64,000 nt of DNA from Gnetum montanum (GCA_015680685.1 MNCI01008344.1:1-64000), one strand, 5' to 3'. Positions 23,340 to 36,599 are shown, numbered from the stretch's first letter. Numbers and translations: made by a program. Notes: generated by a model not told the origin, from the letters alone.

Positions 23340-23690
23340 GAATCGAAAGTGTATTTTGATCTTTATTCTTTTGATTATTCTAAAATTTCTTACTAGATTA
23401 AATTAGAAAATCTTCCTCTTATTTTTTAAAGTGTTGAAATTGAAATAGTTGGCAACATTGGCACAATCCTAAAGACAAAGTCAAAAAATTTACTAGATGG
23501 TGTGCATCACACATGTTATTTTGTAGAGATTGGTTTATAGTATAAGAATATAGAATTAAAAATCAAGGCTAATGGATAGTGTTTTTTACAAAAAATTACA
23601 TATTATAATTTGCAAGGATGTTGCAACTATTGTCATCATGAAGGTCATGTTATTTGAATCTATGATATTATCAATAAAAAGGTTGTTCAT
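23340..23690 (+). pseudogene. LINE ORF1 relic (DUF4283-like plus zinc knuckle)
   Basis: The translated pattern IKLENLPLIF followed by VGNIGTILKTKSKNLLDG resembles the plant LINE/retroelement DUF4283 domain (about 23395-23500). A segment CNYCHHEGHVI at about 23617-23650 is the start of a CCHC zinc knuckle whose last Cys is lost. The knuckle is followed by a charged EEKK stretch. Frames shift several times, so it is a relic. It probably coded the RNA-binding protein of the LINE. Confidence 0.55.
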
Positions 23691-24149
23691 GAGGAAAAGA
23701 AATTATAATTTTTAGAAAAGGAAAAATATGGTAGTTTTCAACAAGCATAAATAAAATCTTCTTCAACAAGTTTTCAACCTTTTGCTAATCCTTTTAATTC
23801 TAAAGATGCTAATAAAATCTTGATATCTAAAGAAAATTCCTCTTAACCAAACAAATTTTCAATAGGGGTAGCAATGAAAATACTGATACAAATGGAGTTT
23901 CACTCAGTGCAATATAAAAAGAAGAGATTTGCAAATACTAATTTCAATTTAAAACTGCCAAAGGTATCTCATTCTCTTTCTACTTCTACTACTATTTTAA
24001 ATGGTTTTTTGTCGAATAATGTTTTTTCACTTATTAGTGACATGGATTGTAAGAGAAATGATGAGCTTGAAAAATCAAGGATGGGGGCCTCTTTCCCCAT
24101 ATCTCAATGTTAGTTTTATCATGTAATGTTCAAGACCTTTTTGATAGGT

Positions 24150-27100
24150 TTTGAGCAAAGGTTATTAAGGAGTATTTTTCAAATCAACATTTATCTTTAG
24201 ATTTTTTTCTTGTAAGAAATTAAGATTTCATCTCATGATATTAGTTTTATTCATAAATGCATTTTAAAAAATTAAATTGTTTTCTATGCCACTTATGAAG
24301 TTAATAAAGGAGGTGTTATTATTTTTGTTAATAAGAATTACACTAGAAAAGTTTTGAATTCTGGTGTTAACAACTTTGAAAGAGTTATTTGAATTATTTG
24401 TCATAGTGAAAAAGGTGACTTTGGACTTTGTAATATTTATGCTCTTAATAATTTGAAAGATTAATGAAAGGTTTAGAAATATCTTTTATCTTTCCCTAAA
24501 GTTCCTTGGAGTATTGGAGGTGATTTCAATATAGTTGAAAGTCATTTAGATAAACTCGGTGGTCTTCCTCCTAATATGTCTTCCCAAGAAAAATAAGATT
24601 AGTGAAATTTCAAAAAAAAAAATTATTTTTGATAGATTTTTATTTCCATTTCATTTAAACAAGATGCATTATACTTACTATAATTATCAATCAGAAAATG
24701 ATAGAATTTACTATTAACTTAATAGATTTTATATCTCTAAGGTTACCTTTTGGAAGCCTGCAAGGAAAATAGAAGTGCATATACATGATACTCTGTTAAA
24801 TCATTTTCCTATTAGCATTTTTCTCTCTAGTATTAATTCTGCATCCTTTTGAAAACATGAGATTTTTTGTATGAATGGTAATATATCCATGGGACCCAAT
24901 GAGAAAAATAGATAGAATTTATTGATGACTTAATAGATTTTATATCTCTAAGGTTTCCTTTTGGAAGCTTAGAAGGAAAATAGAAGTGCATACATATGCT
25001 ACTCTGTTAGATCATTTTCCTATTAGCATTTTTCTCTCTAATATTAATTATTCATCCTTTTGAAAGCATGAGATTTTTATATGAATGCTAATATATCCAT
25101 AGGACCCAATGAGAAAAATATTTTAAAGTCTTTATAAAATTTGAAAAAAAGGCCTATTGTTAATATTGGTTAAATTGACTAGTGGCAATGAACTACTTGG
25201 AGAGTCAAACATTATGCTAGATAGTTTAGAAATCAATTTGCTAAATGTAAGTGTCAAGTTGAGGAAGATGTTATAGAATTTGTAAAGCAAATGTAAATTT
25301 TTTAAGACCAAAATCCCTTTGACTTTGAAACTCAAAAAGCCTTGGATAAAGCTCATTATGTTAAACAATGTTACAATACTTTTGAAAGTAAAGTACTCTC
25401 ACTAAAATTCATATAGGCTGGCTAAAAATTGAAGATGAACTTTACAAATAATTTTGTAAATTTCTAAAAGAAATGGGTAAATTGAAATCACTTTATATAA
25501 ATGATTTTACCATTAAAGATCTTGAGACTATTAATAGTTTTTTAGCAACTTATTTTTCTTCTTTATTTTCTTCTAAAGGTTTTAACAAGGAATCCTTCCA
25601 AGCTTCTTATACACATATACCTCATCTTATAATAGAAGTGCATCAAAGTATTCTTGAAGTAGAAATTACAATGAAATAAATGGCCTTTAGTTTAGTAGAT
25701 GGTAAAGCTCCAGGTCTTGACAATTTTTCTATTGAACTTTTATAAAGCATTGGGACATTATTAAAGATGATCTTTTTCATGTTTTCCAAAAAGCCATTAA
25801 AAAGTTTATTTTGATAGAAATATTACTAAAGCTATGATTCATCTTCATCCTAAGAATTGAGATATTCAACATATTGGTAATTGGAGACTTACTACTTTTC
25901 TTAATAATACTTATAAAATTTTAGCTAAATCCATGGCTTGCCAAATTCAGAAAGTTATTGAAGATATCATTAGACCTAAGTACACTAGTTTTGTTAAAGG
26001 TATACATATCTTAAATTATGTTATTACAACTTGGAAGGGAATACAATGGGCTTTTGATACTTACCAAAACACTATTTTTGTTAAGTTAAATTATTCCAAA
26101 GTTGATGACAAGATTGAATGGAATTTCATTATTTCTTATATCTATAAACTGGGATTTAGTGATTATCTTATTTGACTGGTCCTTACACTACTTACCAATC
26201 CTAATGCTTAAGTTGCTACTAATTTTAAATTAAGTTCCTCCTTTTCTCTTCAATGGTCAATTTATCAAGGTTGTCCTCTAGCTCCTTATCTTTTTATTAT
26301 TACTGTAAATTTTCTTTCACATCATTTGCATTATGATCTAAAATGAAAGTTCATTAAGAATATTTCAATTGATGATCAAGGTACATAACTGCTTAACATG
26401 CACTTTGTAGATGATTCTTTTTTTATGATCAACAATTCTTTAAAACATATCAATACTCTTTTAGCTAGAGTGGAGAATTACTACATGTTATCTAGCTCTC
26501 AAATCAATTAGCAAAAATATGTTATTTATTGTAATGGTAATATTGCTAAGTGTGTTACTCTCAAGCCTTGGAAAATCTTAAAAAAAAAAAAAGATTTTGT
26601 CTTCAAAATTTTAGGAATATCTTTTTTTTTTAGCTTAATCTTACTATTTTGTGGAAGTATGTTTTTGATAAATTGAAAAGAAGCTTGATAAATGGAAAGA
26701 AAAATACCTTACCCTTACTAGAAAAGTTTTAGTTATTAAGAAAATGCTTCAATCAACTCATATTTATCACTCCAGTTATTGGGATCCTTCTAAAACTTCT
26801 TAGAAGAGAATTAATTATATTATTCATTAGTTTCTTTGGTCTACTAAACAACATAGAAAAGGTTTTTCTAGAATTGCTTGGAACATTTGCACTAGCAGCA
26901 AGAAAGATGAAGGACTTAGCTTCATTAATTATTATAACTAGGGTATTTCTCTTGTAACAAAATGAATTGCAACATGCATTAATAGAGATGATGTTTGGAT
27001 GCTCCTTTTAGAAAACAAACTTATGCATGGAATACCTAAGAATGATAATAGGTTGTCTTTTAATAACTTTTTTCATTATCTTCTTTTTCCTCCAGCCACT

Positions 27101-28170
27101 TTTATTTCTAATTTTCCATTTTTTAAACAAATTTGGAAGACATGATGTAAGCTTAGTAAATATTGAAATTACAATTGTATCATAGTTTCAAAAAATATGC
27201 TTAAGCAAATTAGCCCATGATGGCTTCCTTTTAATGAAGGAGCTTGGGCTACTAATGCATCTAGACTATGTATTACTTGAAGTAGATTTGGTATTACTAC
27301 AGTTTCTTGTTTGCATATGCATGATAAATGGATTACTTAGAATGAAGCTTATAGCCTCTATGATTTAAATAGAAATAGGGAAAAAATTTTAAAAATTAAT
27401 TTTTAAATTTAATAATTTATATAAAATTGACAATAATTTTCATTAGGCTTTTCCAAGTATTTTTTTTGGAAGGATGGTAGATATATTTTACCTGTTAATT
27501 GGAAAATTGCTTATGAGATTATTACAAATTACTCATAATAAATTCAATAAGGCTTGGAAAATGCAATTATCATTACATTTTTGGATTAGAAAAATGAAAG
27601 ATATTTGGAGAGCTCCTACAATTTTTGAAATTCATACTTTTTATGGTGTCTTATTTATCAAGTTCCTCTTATCGATATTCATCTTAAAGATATAGAAAAT
27701 GTTTCTCCTTAATGTCCTCTTTGTAAACGTGAACACTCATTTTCTCATGTTTTTTTTTGGAGCATCATGTTGCTTAGCATTCTTGGAAATGGATACCCAA
27801 AATTTGTAAAAACTTTCAACTAAGCATCAATGAAGTCATTCTTGGTGATTAGCTTATTTTTTCTATTTCATATCTTTGCATTTAGAATTTTCTTTAACCC
27901 CTTTTTCTCTACTTTATTTAGAAGCTTTAGTGTGTAGTTATTTTCTAGCAATAAGAGCATAACTATGATCTCTCTTTACGTGTCAAATGTCAGATTCTCA
28001 AAGATGTTGCTTTTCAGCTACAACTTCAAGTAAAAAAAAAAATTAGTGAAAGTTGAATAATTAATTTATTTTCTACAGTATTAATTTCTTTTTATTTTGG
28101 AAGCTCAAGGATGAGACTCTTTTAGCTTTTTTTATTATTTTTTCTTTATATATGATTAATGTATTTTTTT
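24150..28170 (+). pseudogene. LINE ORF2 relic: endonuclease, reverse transcriptase, zf-RVT
   Basis: Endonuclease signature WSIGGDFNIVES at about 24505-24540, followed by DKLGG. Reverse transcriptase: KLNYSKVDDKIEWNFI at about 26089-26130 (first catalytic Asp replaced by Asn in the LDYSKAYDK-type motif), YQGCPLAPYLF at 26260-26295 and HFVDDSFF at 26401-26424 (catalytic FVDD kept). C-terminal CPLCKREHSFSHVF at about 27715-27756 matches the zf-RVT domain of plant L1 ORF2. It is shattered by stops and frameshifts and cannot encode an active enzyme. Confidence 0.8.
24700..25120 (+). repeat. Tandem duplication of 211/210 bp inside the LINE
   Basis: Unit 1 is 24700-24910 and unit 2 is 24911-25120. 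Both start GATAGAATTTA and end GGACCCAATGAGAAAAATA, and the units stay alignable throughout with scattered substitutions. The segment is the end of the endonuclease region. The duplication is post-insertional or specific to this copy, since a LINE has no reason to carry it. Confidence 0.88.
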
Positions 28171-30230
28171 TCTTTTAGAGAGTTTTCTCCTTCTCTACTA
28201 GAAACCCTTTAGAAAGAAGTGAAAACTTGTGAGGGTGATTTTCAATATGGGCAAGGCTTGATCCTTTTCCAACCCTAGATTGGTTATAAGAATGAAAACT
28301 TGAAAAGGCATCCCAAAACCATTGGGCTTTTTTTTTTAGATACTCTCTTCAATGATCTAATGTACTATTTAAACTATTTTTTGATGAGGAAATTTTCTCA
28401 TTAGGATCTAATTCATGTGAAGGTTACGGAGCACCTTGGATTTTAGGTAGAGAAAGTTATTATAGCTACTTTCTTTTAGGTTTGAATTTCTTTGGATTTT
28501 TACACAACTGTAATATATTTTGGATTTAGATTTTCCAGTTAATTTTTTTGAAGATGAATTTGAATATATTGGTTGTTAGTTATGTATTTGAGATTAATTA
28601 ATCCATTTCTATTCTAAATTTTCTTCCATTCAAATGTTGATTGGTAATTATTTAATTTGTTTCTTCATTTAGGTACATTAACCCTAGGGATCAAGTGGAA
28701 TAGACATGAAGTTGGCTACCCTTGCTATCTAAAACTCTTATGTAAAGTTTAGGACATTAGAGCATAGTGGACTAGGTTAATATCAAAGAGATGAGAAGTA
28801 AAACTAAAACATAATACTTTATCTAGAAAATCAATGGAACTAATGAAAATTGATGAGCAATGTATACACTAATTTGAAAGCCTAAGAGACGACAAACAAC
28901 TTGTGTAACATATTTTATACTTCCATGATAAGAGAGAAAGTGGATACATGTATGTCTAACCATCCTTGGATATTTTGATTGATGTATAATTATTTGTTGT
29001 CGTTCTAATGTGGATTTTGCAGCTACTAATTGATGATGAGGTTAATGAGAAAGCTAGCATAAGGAAGAGGCTAGTTGGTTATTAAAAATCCTATGACAAG
29101 TAGTGCCATCCTTTGATTTTGCAACAAAGGTGACTCTTCATCAAGGCTCCCATCTTAGGTGTAAGAGGAAAGTGTAAACTAGATGAGTTTTGACTCTTGG
29201 TAAGTTTTAAAAGCTTTCAAAGGGATGTAAACGAGATGAGTCTGGTCACATTTAGATACTAGATATTAAAGGCATGAATAAAATTCTATAAGCACATTGT
29301 CATTAATTAGGCAATAAGGTTGAAAGCTTGATGTACACATTGAGTAAACATCCAACATTGAAATTGATTCATATGCTAAAACTAAGAGTACATGATGGCC
29401 TCCAGTGATTGATGAGTGTTGGGATTGGGTGTTAGTGGATGCAATCCTTTTATTTATACATTATGATTTAAGATTTGTTAGATGCATTATTTAATTACTT
29501 TATAGAGGCTAACTTATGTGTGATGCAACAAGCCTCATGCATGACCTTCCAACTTCCTAACATCCATTTCAAAACCCTTCAAGGAGTAGTTGTAATGTAT
29601 TTTCTAGCCTTATTTTTCCTCTCAGATGACTCAAAGTCAAAAGCCCAGAGTTTATATTTAGAAATTATATATTAAAGATTTGGTTTTGAGTAAATTATGC
29701 ATTTTTCTAGTATTTTGTTTTGTTGTATTTTGTAATTAACCTTTGGTTGGTACAAGTGATTGGATGCCTTTGCTTGTCCTTAGTGCAAGTTGTATTTACT
29801 TTTTCATCTATTTTACTATGTTTGGGATTTGAACTCATGATGTGTCATATGAAATTCTTATTCTTTCTTAAACTATTTAAATATTAATATCTCATATTTC
29901 AAATGTTTAGAAGTCTTGTGCACTACTTCATGACTTCGATTAATTATTTTTACTTGTTTACTTAATGCATTTTGAATATTTTTTTTCACAGGCATTAAGG
30001 TCATGTAAACTAATATTACTTAGTGCATAAAGTACATTTGTTGACAAAAGGTCATTATAGACTTTGTAACATTTTTAATTCATTGCATGTTCATTTGCAT
30101 ATTTTTTTCTAAGGATACCAATTGCTTTGCCTATTTATTTTTTAGGCATATTTCATCTAATTTATTATGTTTCAAATTTTATTTTTATGTAATGCCTTTC
30201 TAGCATAACCTTATGTTAAGAGGTGCTACA
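28171..30230 (+). repeat. Probable LTR body (plus strand), start not resolved
   Basis: The right end AGGTGCTACA at 30221-30230 followed by a tRNA-Met-like primer site is the usual end of a plant chromovirus-type (Tekay/Del-like) LTR. The left edge is unclear; anything from about 28700 could belong to it. No coding segment or second LTR copy was found. The part 28171-28700 may instead be LINE-flanking sequence. Confidence 0.35.
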
Positions 30231-30231
30231 T

Positions 30232-30250
30232 TTAGTATTAGAGCTAAAGG
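30232..30250 (+). promoter_or_regulatory. Degenerate tRNA-Met-type primer binding site
   Basis: TTAGTATTAGAGCTAAAGG differs by few transitions from the initiator tRNA-Met complementary TGGTATCAGAGC-type site and follows directly after the GCTACA end. The sequence after it (30251-30647) would be the 5' internal region of that element, but I see no recognisable gag. Confidence 0.45.
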
Positions 30251-30647
30251 TTTGATAAGTAATTTGCAACTAATTGTTTTGATAGGCCAATAGCTAAAAC
30301 AGTAAGAAATTTTCCAAGAAATGATCCAATCAAAAAATAGACCTTTTAAGATGATTTTTCCATTATTTAAGATATCAAAGTAACCCAATAGAAGCACAAT
30401 GGTAGTAGTAGCCATAAGTATTTAACTATTTAAGAATTATAGACAACCTATTTGATGAGCTTTGAGTGCATAGCCTAAGTACATTGGTCTTTTTACTTTT
30501 AGTTGGAGTGAAAGATTCCTTAGTAGTATTTGTATGATTAAGAAATATGAGGAAGCTTTCCAACTTTGGTGAATGCCATCATGCAACTAACACATGTTTG
30601 CAATTTATCAATCTAAGGAATATTAACCAAGATGGTAACTGTTGGTG

Positions 30648-33600
30648 ACCATTTGGGACATGATCGCCAATGAGTGCCTTAAACAGGGATTAGGTGCTCG
30701 CTGGTCTTTGGCAACACCAAGGCCTAGATACCTGCAAATAGACTTAGTAGTTAAACATGAGTATGTGTTTGCTATTGTGAATGTTGAAATAGTTGGGTTG
30801 CATACAAAATTGTAATCAGCTATCATGAAAGAGATTTGGCTAACTTTGTAAAATATTGAGAGTTGTTGCAGGTTCCTATTTTGTTCAATCACTTAGTCTA
30901 TACAATGCTTATAATACCTACTTGAAACAAATAAAATTTTGCAAAAACCATTTGAGCACAAATCTGCCAATCTACTAATTTTCCCCAGAGAGAAAAAGTC
31001 CACAAGAAAACTAGAAATAGAGCAATGTTCAATGGAAAGAGAAAGAAAAGAAAGCATATTTGTGTAAAAATATCAAATATTTAATCAAGGTAAATTTATA
31101 CGAGGAAACACTTCATGATAAAATTATCTCTAATTCAAGATCTATGAATTGTTCAAATTTTCTAGGCTTAAACAAGCAATTTCTTAAAGACAATCCTACT
31201 AGACCAAAAATTACTGCAAAAACCATGTATAAGTCTCTATTTTTGCTAAATAATAGTTGTCAACAATTGCATACAATAGAGCTTTCAAAGATTTAACCAT
31301 TTTTTATTGAAATACCAAGGGAATATACTTTAAAAATCAAAAAGCTATTTCAATCCTATCAAAATACCAAAAAAATTTTGAATCCTCTAAACTATTGAAT
31401 TGCTAACCTAGCTTGTCTATAGTAGAGGCTCTCTTACAACAATCCTGATAGCATCCTTAAACATTTCATAACAATAAACTTCTCTATTAAATTTCTCTTG
31501 AGGCTTTATAACATGAGCTCTTCTATGGAAAATCTAAATAGGAGTCTATTATCATGCAAGAAAAAACTATAAAAGAAATCTAAAAATCCCAAATTTAAAT
31601 GCCAAGCATGATACTACTTAAACCATTAGCTAAGCAACAAAAAAAAAAAAATAGGAAAGAATGAACTCATAGGATTAAAACAAAGTGGCCGAAATAATGT
31701 CTTTAGCAAGCCATCTTATAAGCAATCTTCAAAGTTCTTCTTTTCCAAAAAGCTTTCCTTTTCATTTCTACCTTTGAAGCCTTTTTATAGTGGCTTTGGG
31801 TAGCTACAATAATCATGAGAGGAGTAACAAATATCTAAGATATGTAATGTTAACCACCTAAGAAGTTATAACTTCCATGGGAAGTTATGAGAATTTTAAG
31901 CCACATTTGGCAAGTGTCTTCTTGGTAATGGAAAATCAAAATTAACTACAAATATCTTAGAGTTTTAGTTGTAACTATCCTAAGGAGTTACAACTTCCAT
32001 GGGAAGTTACAACTTCTAGAGAAATAAAATCTATATTTGACAAGTTTTATAAAGATAACTATGTAATGAATATATATATTAAAATCAAACTATTTGAATT
32101 TTGATTGCCCATATGTTTTGCACCTATCAAGTATAGTTGAAGTAACAACCCAAAGATCATGCAATTACACAAATAGAGACAAGAAATATGTGTAATATTT
32201 TTCTGTCTTTCTTGTGCTTGGGGACCTATGGATTGCTCTCTACCTAGGACCAACTTCTATCTATCCAAATCATTTGCAAGTTGAAGGGTTTGATGCTGCA
32301 AAAAGCATTAAAACAAAATGTTGTGTAATAGCATTTATAGCTAGGAACAATTCTGGCATTAACAATGGGAATCCCTTGTATTCATTCAAAAATTTTGATG
32401 AAATAATTCTGGGTTGAAGGAATCGCCATAACCCTTCAAATGGTGAGGATATATGGTTTTTCCAATTATTCCACCCAGTGCTAATCTCATCTAGAACCAT
32501 GCATGTCAACTACCATTGCAAAATAAAATCCTACCACTGCATCCAATGGTGTTTCCACGTAGTGCTCTGTGTCTAGCTACTACGACTATGCATCACGTGT
32601 TTTGAAAACAACTATGGCAACTGTAATCACGATCCGTCGGTAGCTACCACATTGTGCACTTTGCAGGACCAAACCACACACACACTTCTTGCAGTTTCGA
32701 TGTCGATGGTACATCCAACACATCTTGGCTTGGATCCAAAACATCGTCCGCTTTGTTTTTGTTTGTAGGTTTTCACAAGGGCTAACAGTTGCATAGTTGA
32801 TCACGTAGTTCCAATGGTGCAGAGAATTTATGTTGGTTATGACAAAATTGTCGATGCTCGGCAAGATTTCAAGGCTTTTGAGGCCGTTGACACCTTTGTT
32901 TTCTTATGGACAATTGTAAAATCATGATTAGGATCAATAATAAATTGTGACAATATCTTATTGGATTGCACACTTATGTGCTCATTTCTTGGTAATTGAT
33001 ATTTGGACAATCCCCTACTCTCTGGATTCTAGGACCATTGTTCAACTTGTTTAATCAACTATGTCAAAACCATGGCTTGATTTGGTGGAATTTTTATCAA
33101 ATGCTACCTCACATGGGGAATTAATATAATTGTTATAAGACATTTCCATAATATTTCTAAGATAATAAGCCTACATACTTTATAAATATTTTCAAATTGA
33201 GTGTGCCAAGTAAAAATATTGTCCAGATTCAAATTTCCGAGTCCACATTCTCTATTTTTAGTTATGGATTGTACACACAACTGATCTGCTATAGAAAAAC
33301 TTGAATAATGGGAAGAATATGAACAAAAATCTAATTTATGATGTTTTTTTCTTTTTTCTTCGTCAAAAAGTTTGGTGATTCTTGCTCTTTTTTCATGATC
33401 ACTTCTATGAGTAAATTCTATTTAAGCATCAACTTGGATTTTTATTTTAAGTAAAGATGGGTATTGCACATCTGTGTCTTGCTCATTGCCATCAAGAATA
33501 GAACTTAGAACCTATTGTATCTATTTTTCCAAAAAATCCTCATTATTCTCATTATCATTATATTTTATTTTTTAAAATGCAAAACAAATCATACAATAGA

Positions 33601-33800
33601 CAAAATTCCCTTTTATGTTTCTTCCATCAAATGGTCAAATGCAATGACATTTCTTACCCTTATTAGTTTTTTAAAGTTACCAATATCAGCTGAGAAACAA
33701 CAATTTTATTAAACATTTACATGAAAAACTAGAAATATTTTTTTTAAGGAAAAATTTCATTAAACTTAAGGTTTAATGAAATAAAAATCTCACCTTTAAT
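30648..33800 (-). repeat. 3' LTR of element E, about 3 kb (upper limit approximate)
   Basis: The first 579 bases match the 5' LTR remnant at 40352-40936. The LTR probably continues upward because a TATA-like sequence TATAAAAAGG (minus strand, 31780-31789) and two copies of a near-palindromic block around ACTTCCATGGGAAGTTA (31862-31890 and 31985-32016) lie beyond it, as expected for a U3 region. A 12-bp perfect inverted repeat, ATTTCATTAAAC with a 5-base loop, at 33754-33782 is near the probable start. No gene is seen in 31230-33800; open frames there look like chance. Boundaries and length are inferred. Confidence 0.5.
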
Positions 33801-33846
33801 AAAAACTTAGAGAATTGTACATCAAGACTTTATACAAACTATTAAA

Positions 33847-34327
33847 GGGATGGAAAGTGGGTAGTTAAAGTAACTTTCTTGGGAATCCTCTTGTCTTGAA
33901 TCCTTTCATACACTATTTCAGTTGTAACTAATGCATTGTCTTCATCCTTGCTTTCTTCAACTGTTCTCGTTTCATTTGCATCCATCTCCTTTGCTTCTAC
34001 CTCTTTTGTTGATTCTTGTGGCCTATCCCAATTAGATACTTCTATATCTTAAGATACAAATGCCTCTTCCTAAGAATCATCTTGGTTAAAATTTTCTTGA
34101 TTTTCTACTTGGTTGTTACATTCATGAAATCTACCCCAAAAATTGGCTTCTATAGAAAGTCCACTAGTAAGAAACATGAACTCATTAGAAAGCCAAAGTA
34201 GGAATGGACTTTCTCTTAAAGCTTCATAGGCTTTTGCTTTGTAATAAGCTCTTAAAACATGTTTCGGGCAGCATCCCATTACATATGATATAAATGGTCT
34301 TCCCATTGCTCTCTCACCAAGAACCAT
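33847..34327 (-). pseudogene. Extra ORF downstream of integrase in element E
   Basis: From the ATG at 34327 (MVLGERAMGRPF) a single frame of about 160 codons runs to a stop near 33847, broken only by TAG at about 34070 and TAA near 34050. After both stops the protein-like character continues in the same frame: an acidic region, then IPKKVTLTTHFPSL at the end. The first half contains a cysteine pair GCCPKH and several aromatic residues. I recognise no domain. The position between integrase and 3' LTR is where env-like or accessory frames occur in plant Ty3/gypsy elements, but no membrane segment is visible. Confidence 0.5.
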
Positions 34328-34329
34328 CC

Positions 34330-35121
34330 TTTCTCAAACCTACACTCTTTGCTAGCTTTCTTTACTCACACTTTGAATTGGAAAATGATGTAATATTGAG
34401 CAATCCATGTCTCTTCTTATAGTAGTAAATAAATTTGAAATTCCTACAAAATCTTGCTAACCAACCATGGCACCTTTGTCCATATTAATTTCTTTCTAAT
34501 CATTATACATATGCCAATTTGAATTTTACCATTTAGTTGTTGAAATTACTTCCACTAAATAATTAATTAACCATGACTTCCACTTTACTCATCTCAAGTA
34601 ATGATTACTTAGGATAATATAAATTTAAAAATGTAACTAATATTTTTAATTAAATATCTTCAAACTCATACTTAACATGAATATATGTTAGTTTTTATTT
34701 TATTTTATTTTAAAATACTAAATAGAATTTCTTAACCATACTGATAGAACATCTATGTCATGGTTAAACATGACATTAATCTAATATATGTTACTACCAA
34801 GCGCATACATAATAATTCCTATATACAAAATTTTATTATTTATTACTATATATATTCAACAACATTATAATTGCATACTTATATATATTATTATACTATA
34901 TACATATATTAATTTGTATAGAGATATTTAAGTCATGGGCAGCTATCCAAAAGAATGTTTTATATGTAAAATATTATATGAAAACTAAAATTCCATACCA
35001 CCTAATGTTGATAATTTATAAGTATCCTTGGATAATTGTCTCATAATCTAAACAGACCACGCTATGTTGGTGTGAACTTATTTAGTTTCTTCATATTCCA
35101 TAGGAAGACAAAGCCTCCTAT
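34330..35121 (-). other. AT-rich spacer between integrase and extra ORF
   Basis: About 0.8 kb of very AT-rich sequence with runs of TATA repeats at 34860-34910. I see no domain; the first part below 35121 is probably the decayed C-terminal end of integrase. Confidence 0.4.
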
Positions 35122-36000
35122 TCAAAAAGTTCTTTTCAAAGTCTTTTTATCGAACCACCTTTTGACTTGAGATGTACTTTTTAAGAAATTATCCTTTGCT
35201 TTATCTATCTTAGCTTCTCTCTTGATGAGCAATGTCATAAAACTTCTATCTTTATTAGTTTTCTCACTATGCCTTTGTAGAAAATCTGAAGATGAACTTA
35301 TAATCTTGTTTGTAATTCTTGTGGGCAAACCATAGACTAAATTATAAGGTGATGTTCCAATAGCCTTCTTAAACCTAATATGATATGTCCATAATGCAAG
35401 TTGTAGATAATTAATCCAATTTCCTAAATTTTCATGTATCAATTTTTTAATGTAGGAAATAAGCTTTTTATTTATAAATTTATCTAAGCCATTTCCTTGA
35501 GAATAATAATTGGAAGAAGAAAATATGAAAATGAAATTTTCTAATGCCCATGTTATGAATTCTTTAGACCGAAAAATGAATCCATTATTAGATACTAATA
35601 CTTTAGGTAGACCAAAATGACTTAAGATTTGATCATCCAAAAACTTGATTAAATTTGATATTGAACTTCTTCTTAGAGCTTTTGCTTCAGACCATTTAGT
35701 GAAGTAATCAGTAGTCGTGAGAATAAACTTATGCCCAACTCTTGAAGAAGTAATTGTACCAATGAAATCCAACCCTCATTGCTGAAATGGTCTATCCACA
35801 ATTACTAGTTTTAAGGGAGCTTTAGCCTTTTTGGTTTTTGGTACATGGGTTTGACATTTATAACATCTTTGAATTTTGAAGGTAATATCTTGATACATAC
35901 TAGGCCAATAATATTTGTGTCAAAGTATATGTTTCATAGTTAATTTAGGGGATTCATAAAATAAATTAGAATGATCGTGGAATCGTTCTAAGATGGGATC
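35122..36000 (-). pseudogene. Element E integrase
   Basis: A zinc-binding remnant RCYKCQTH lies at about 35860. The catalytic core is an open 216-codon frame: MDFIGTITSS, then TTTDYFTKWSEAKAL, then VLVSNNGFIFRS, and SNYYSQGNGLDKFINKKLI. Related integrases have SDNG and NGxxE at the last two sites; here the second Asp is Asn (35581-35595) and the Glu position is Lys (about 35485). The downstream part PYNLVYGLPTR is well preserved. Two of three catalytic residues are therefore lost, and the enzyme would be dead even if translated. Confidence 0.85.
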
Positions 36001-36190
36001 AATTTGATCATTATGAACACATTCCAACAAAATCCCTTTAAAATCCTTTCTATATAATATATCATCTCTAACCACAAATTTACATGCTTTCTAGAAGAAA
36101 CCCCTTTTTTGACTTTCAGTTAAATTATTTGGGACTTTCCTTGTATTAAAGAATTTTAAAATTTCATTATACGAATCTCCTTCACAAGTA

Positions 36191-36490
36191 TCAAGTGCAC
36201 ATACTGTCTCTAGCCATTAACTTCACTAATCCTATTCCCTTAACTAATTTGCATATTTCCAAGGAAAATCTGAAACCTTGGAGCTTTATAAACCACTTTC
36301 CTCTTTTCAATTCAATTTCATTTTGTGTTAAGAATTGTTTGATTGCAGGTTTGATTAGCATAATATAAACTAATAAACTTTCTATATAATAGTTAAAATG
36401 CTGAAGTGCTTTAATTATTGTGAATGCTTGTTTTTCCAAGTCTAAATAATTTAGTTTATAACCTTTCAACTGATACCCAAAAAATCCCAT
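36191..36490 (-). pseudogene. Element E gypsy-type RNase H
   Basis: The frame reads GYQLKGYKLNYLDLEKQAFT, then ALQHFNYYI, then QNEIELKRGKWFIKLQGF, which is the RNase H domain that follows reverse transcriptase in Ty3/gypsy elements. It lies directly after the polymerase. In Tat-type elements this copy is usually degenerate and a second RNase H is present; here that second copy is upstream (37945-38330). Confidence 0.75.
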
Positions 36491-36599
36491 TAGTACATCT
36501 TGACCTTTATTTTTCTAAGTTAAGATGGCAACGATAGAATCATTAGAAGAAAAATCATATAACCAAAAATCTTCTTTTAATTTAGGTTTTATTAAATAT

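Larger units (their letters stand above)
23080..28170 (+). mobile_element. Decayed L1-type LINE retrotransposon
   Basis: Plus-strand non-LTR element with the plant L1 order: ORF1 with a DUF4283-like region and a zinc knuckle, then ORF2 with endonuclease, reverse transcriptase and a C-terminal zf-RVT domain. Many stops and frameshifts are present. Limits are approximate: I see neither target duplications nor a clear poly(A) tail, though T/A-rich sequence follows at about 28120-28170. An internal tandem duplication lies in the endonuclease end. Confidence 0.75.

Noticed and set aside
32586-32864. Minus-strand 92-codon cysteine-rich frame inside the E 3' LTR
   Set aside because: Not conserved in any other copy visible here and located in U3-like sequence; probably chance.
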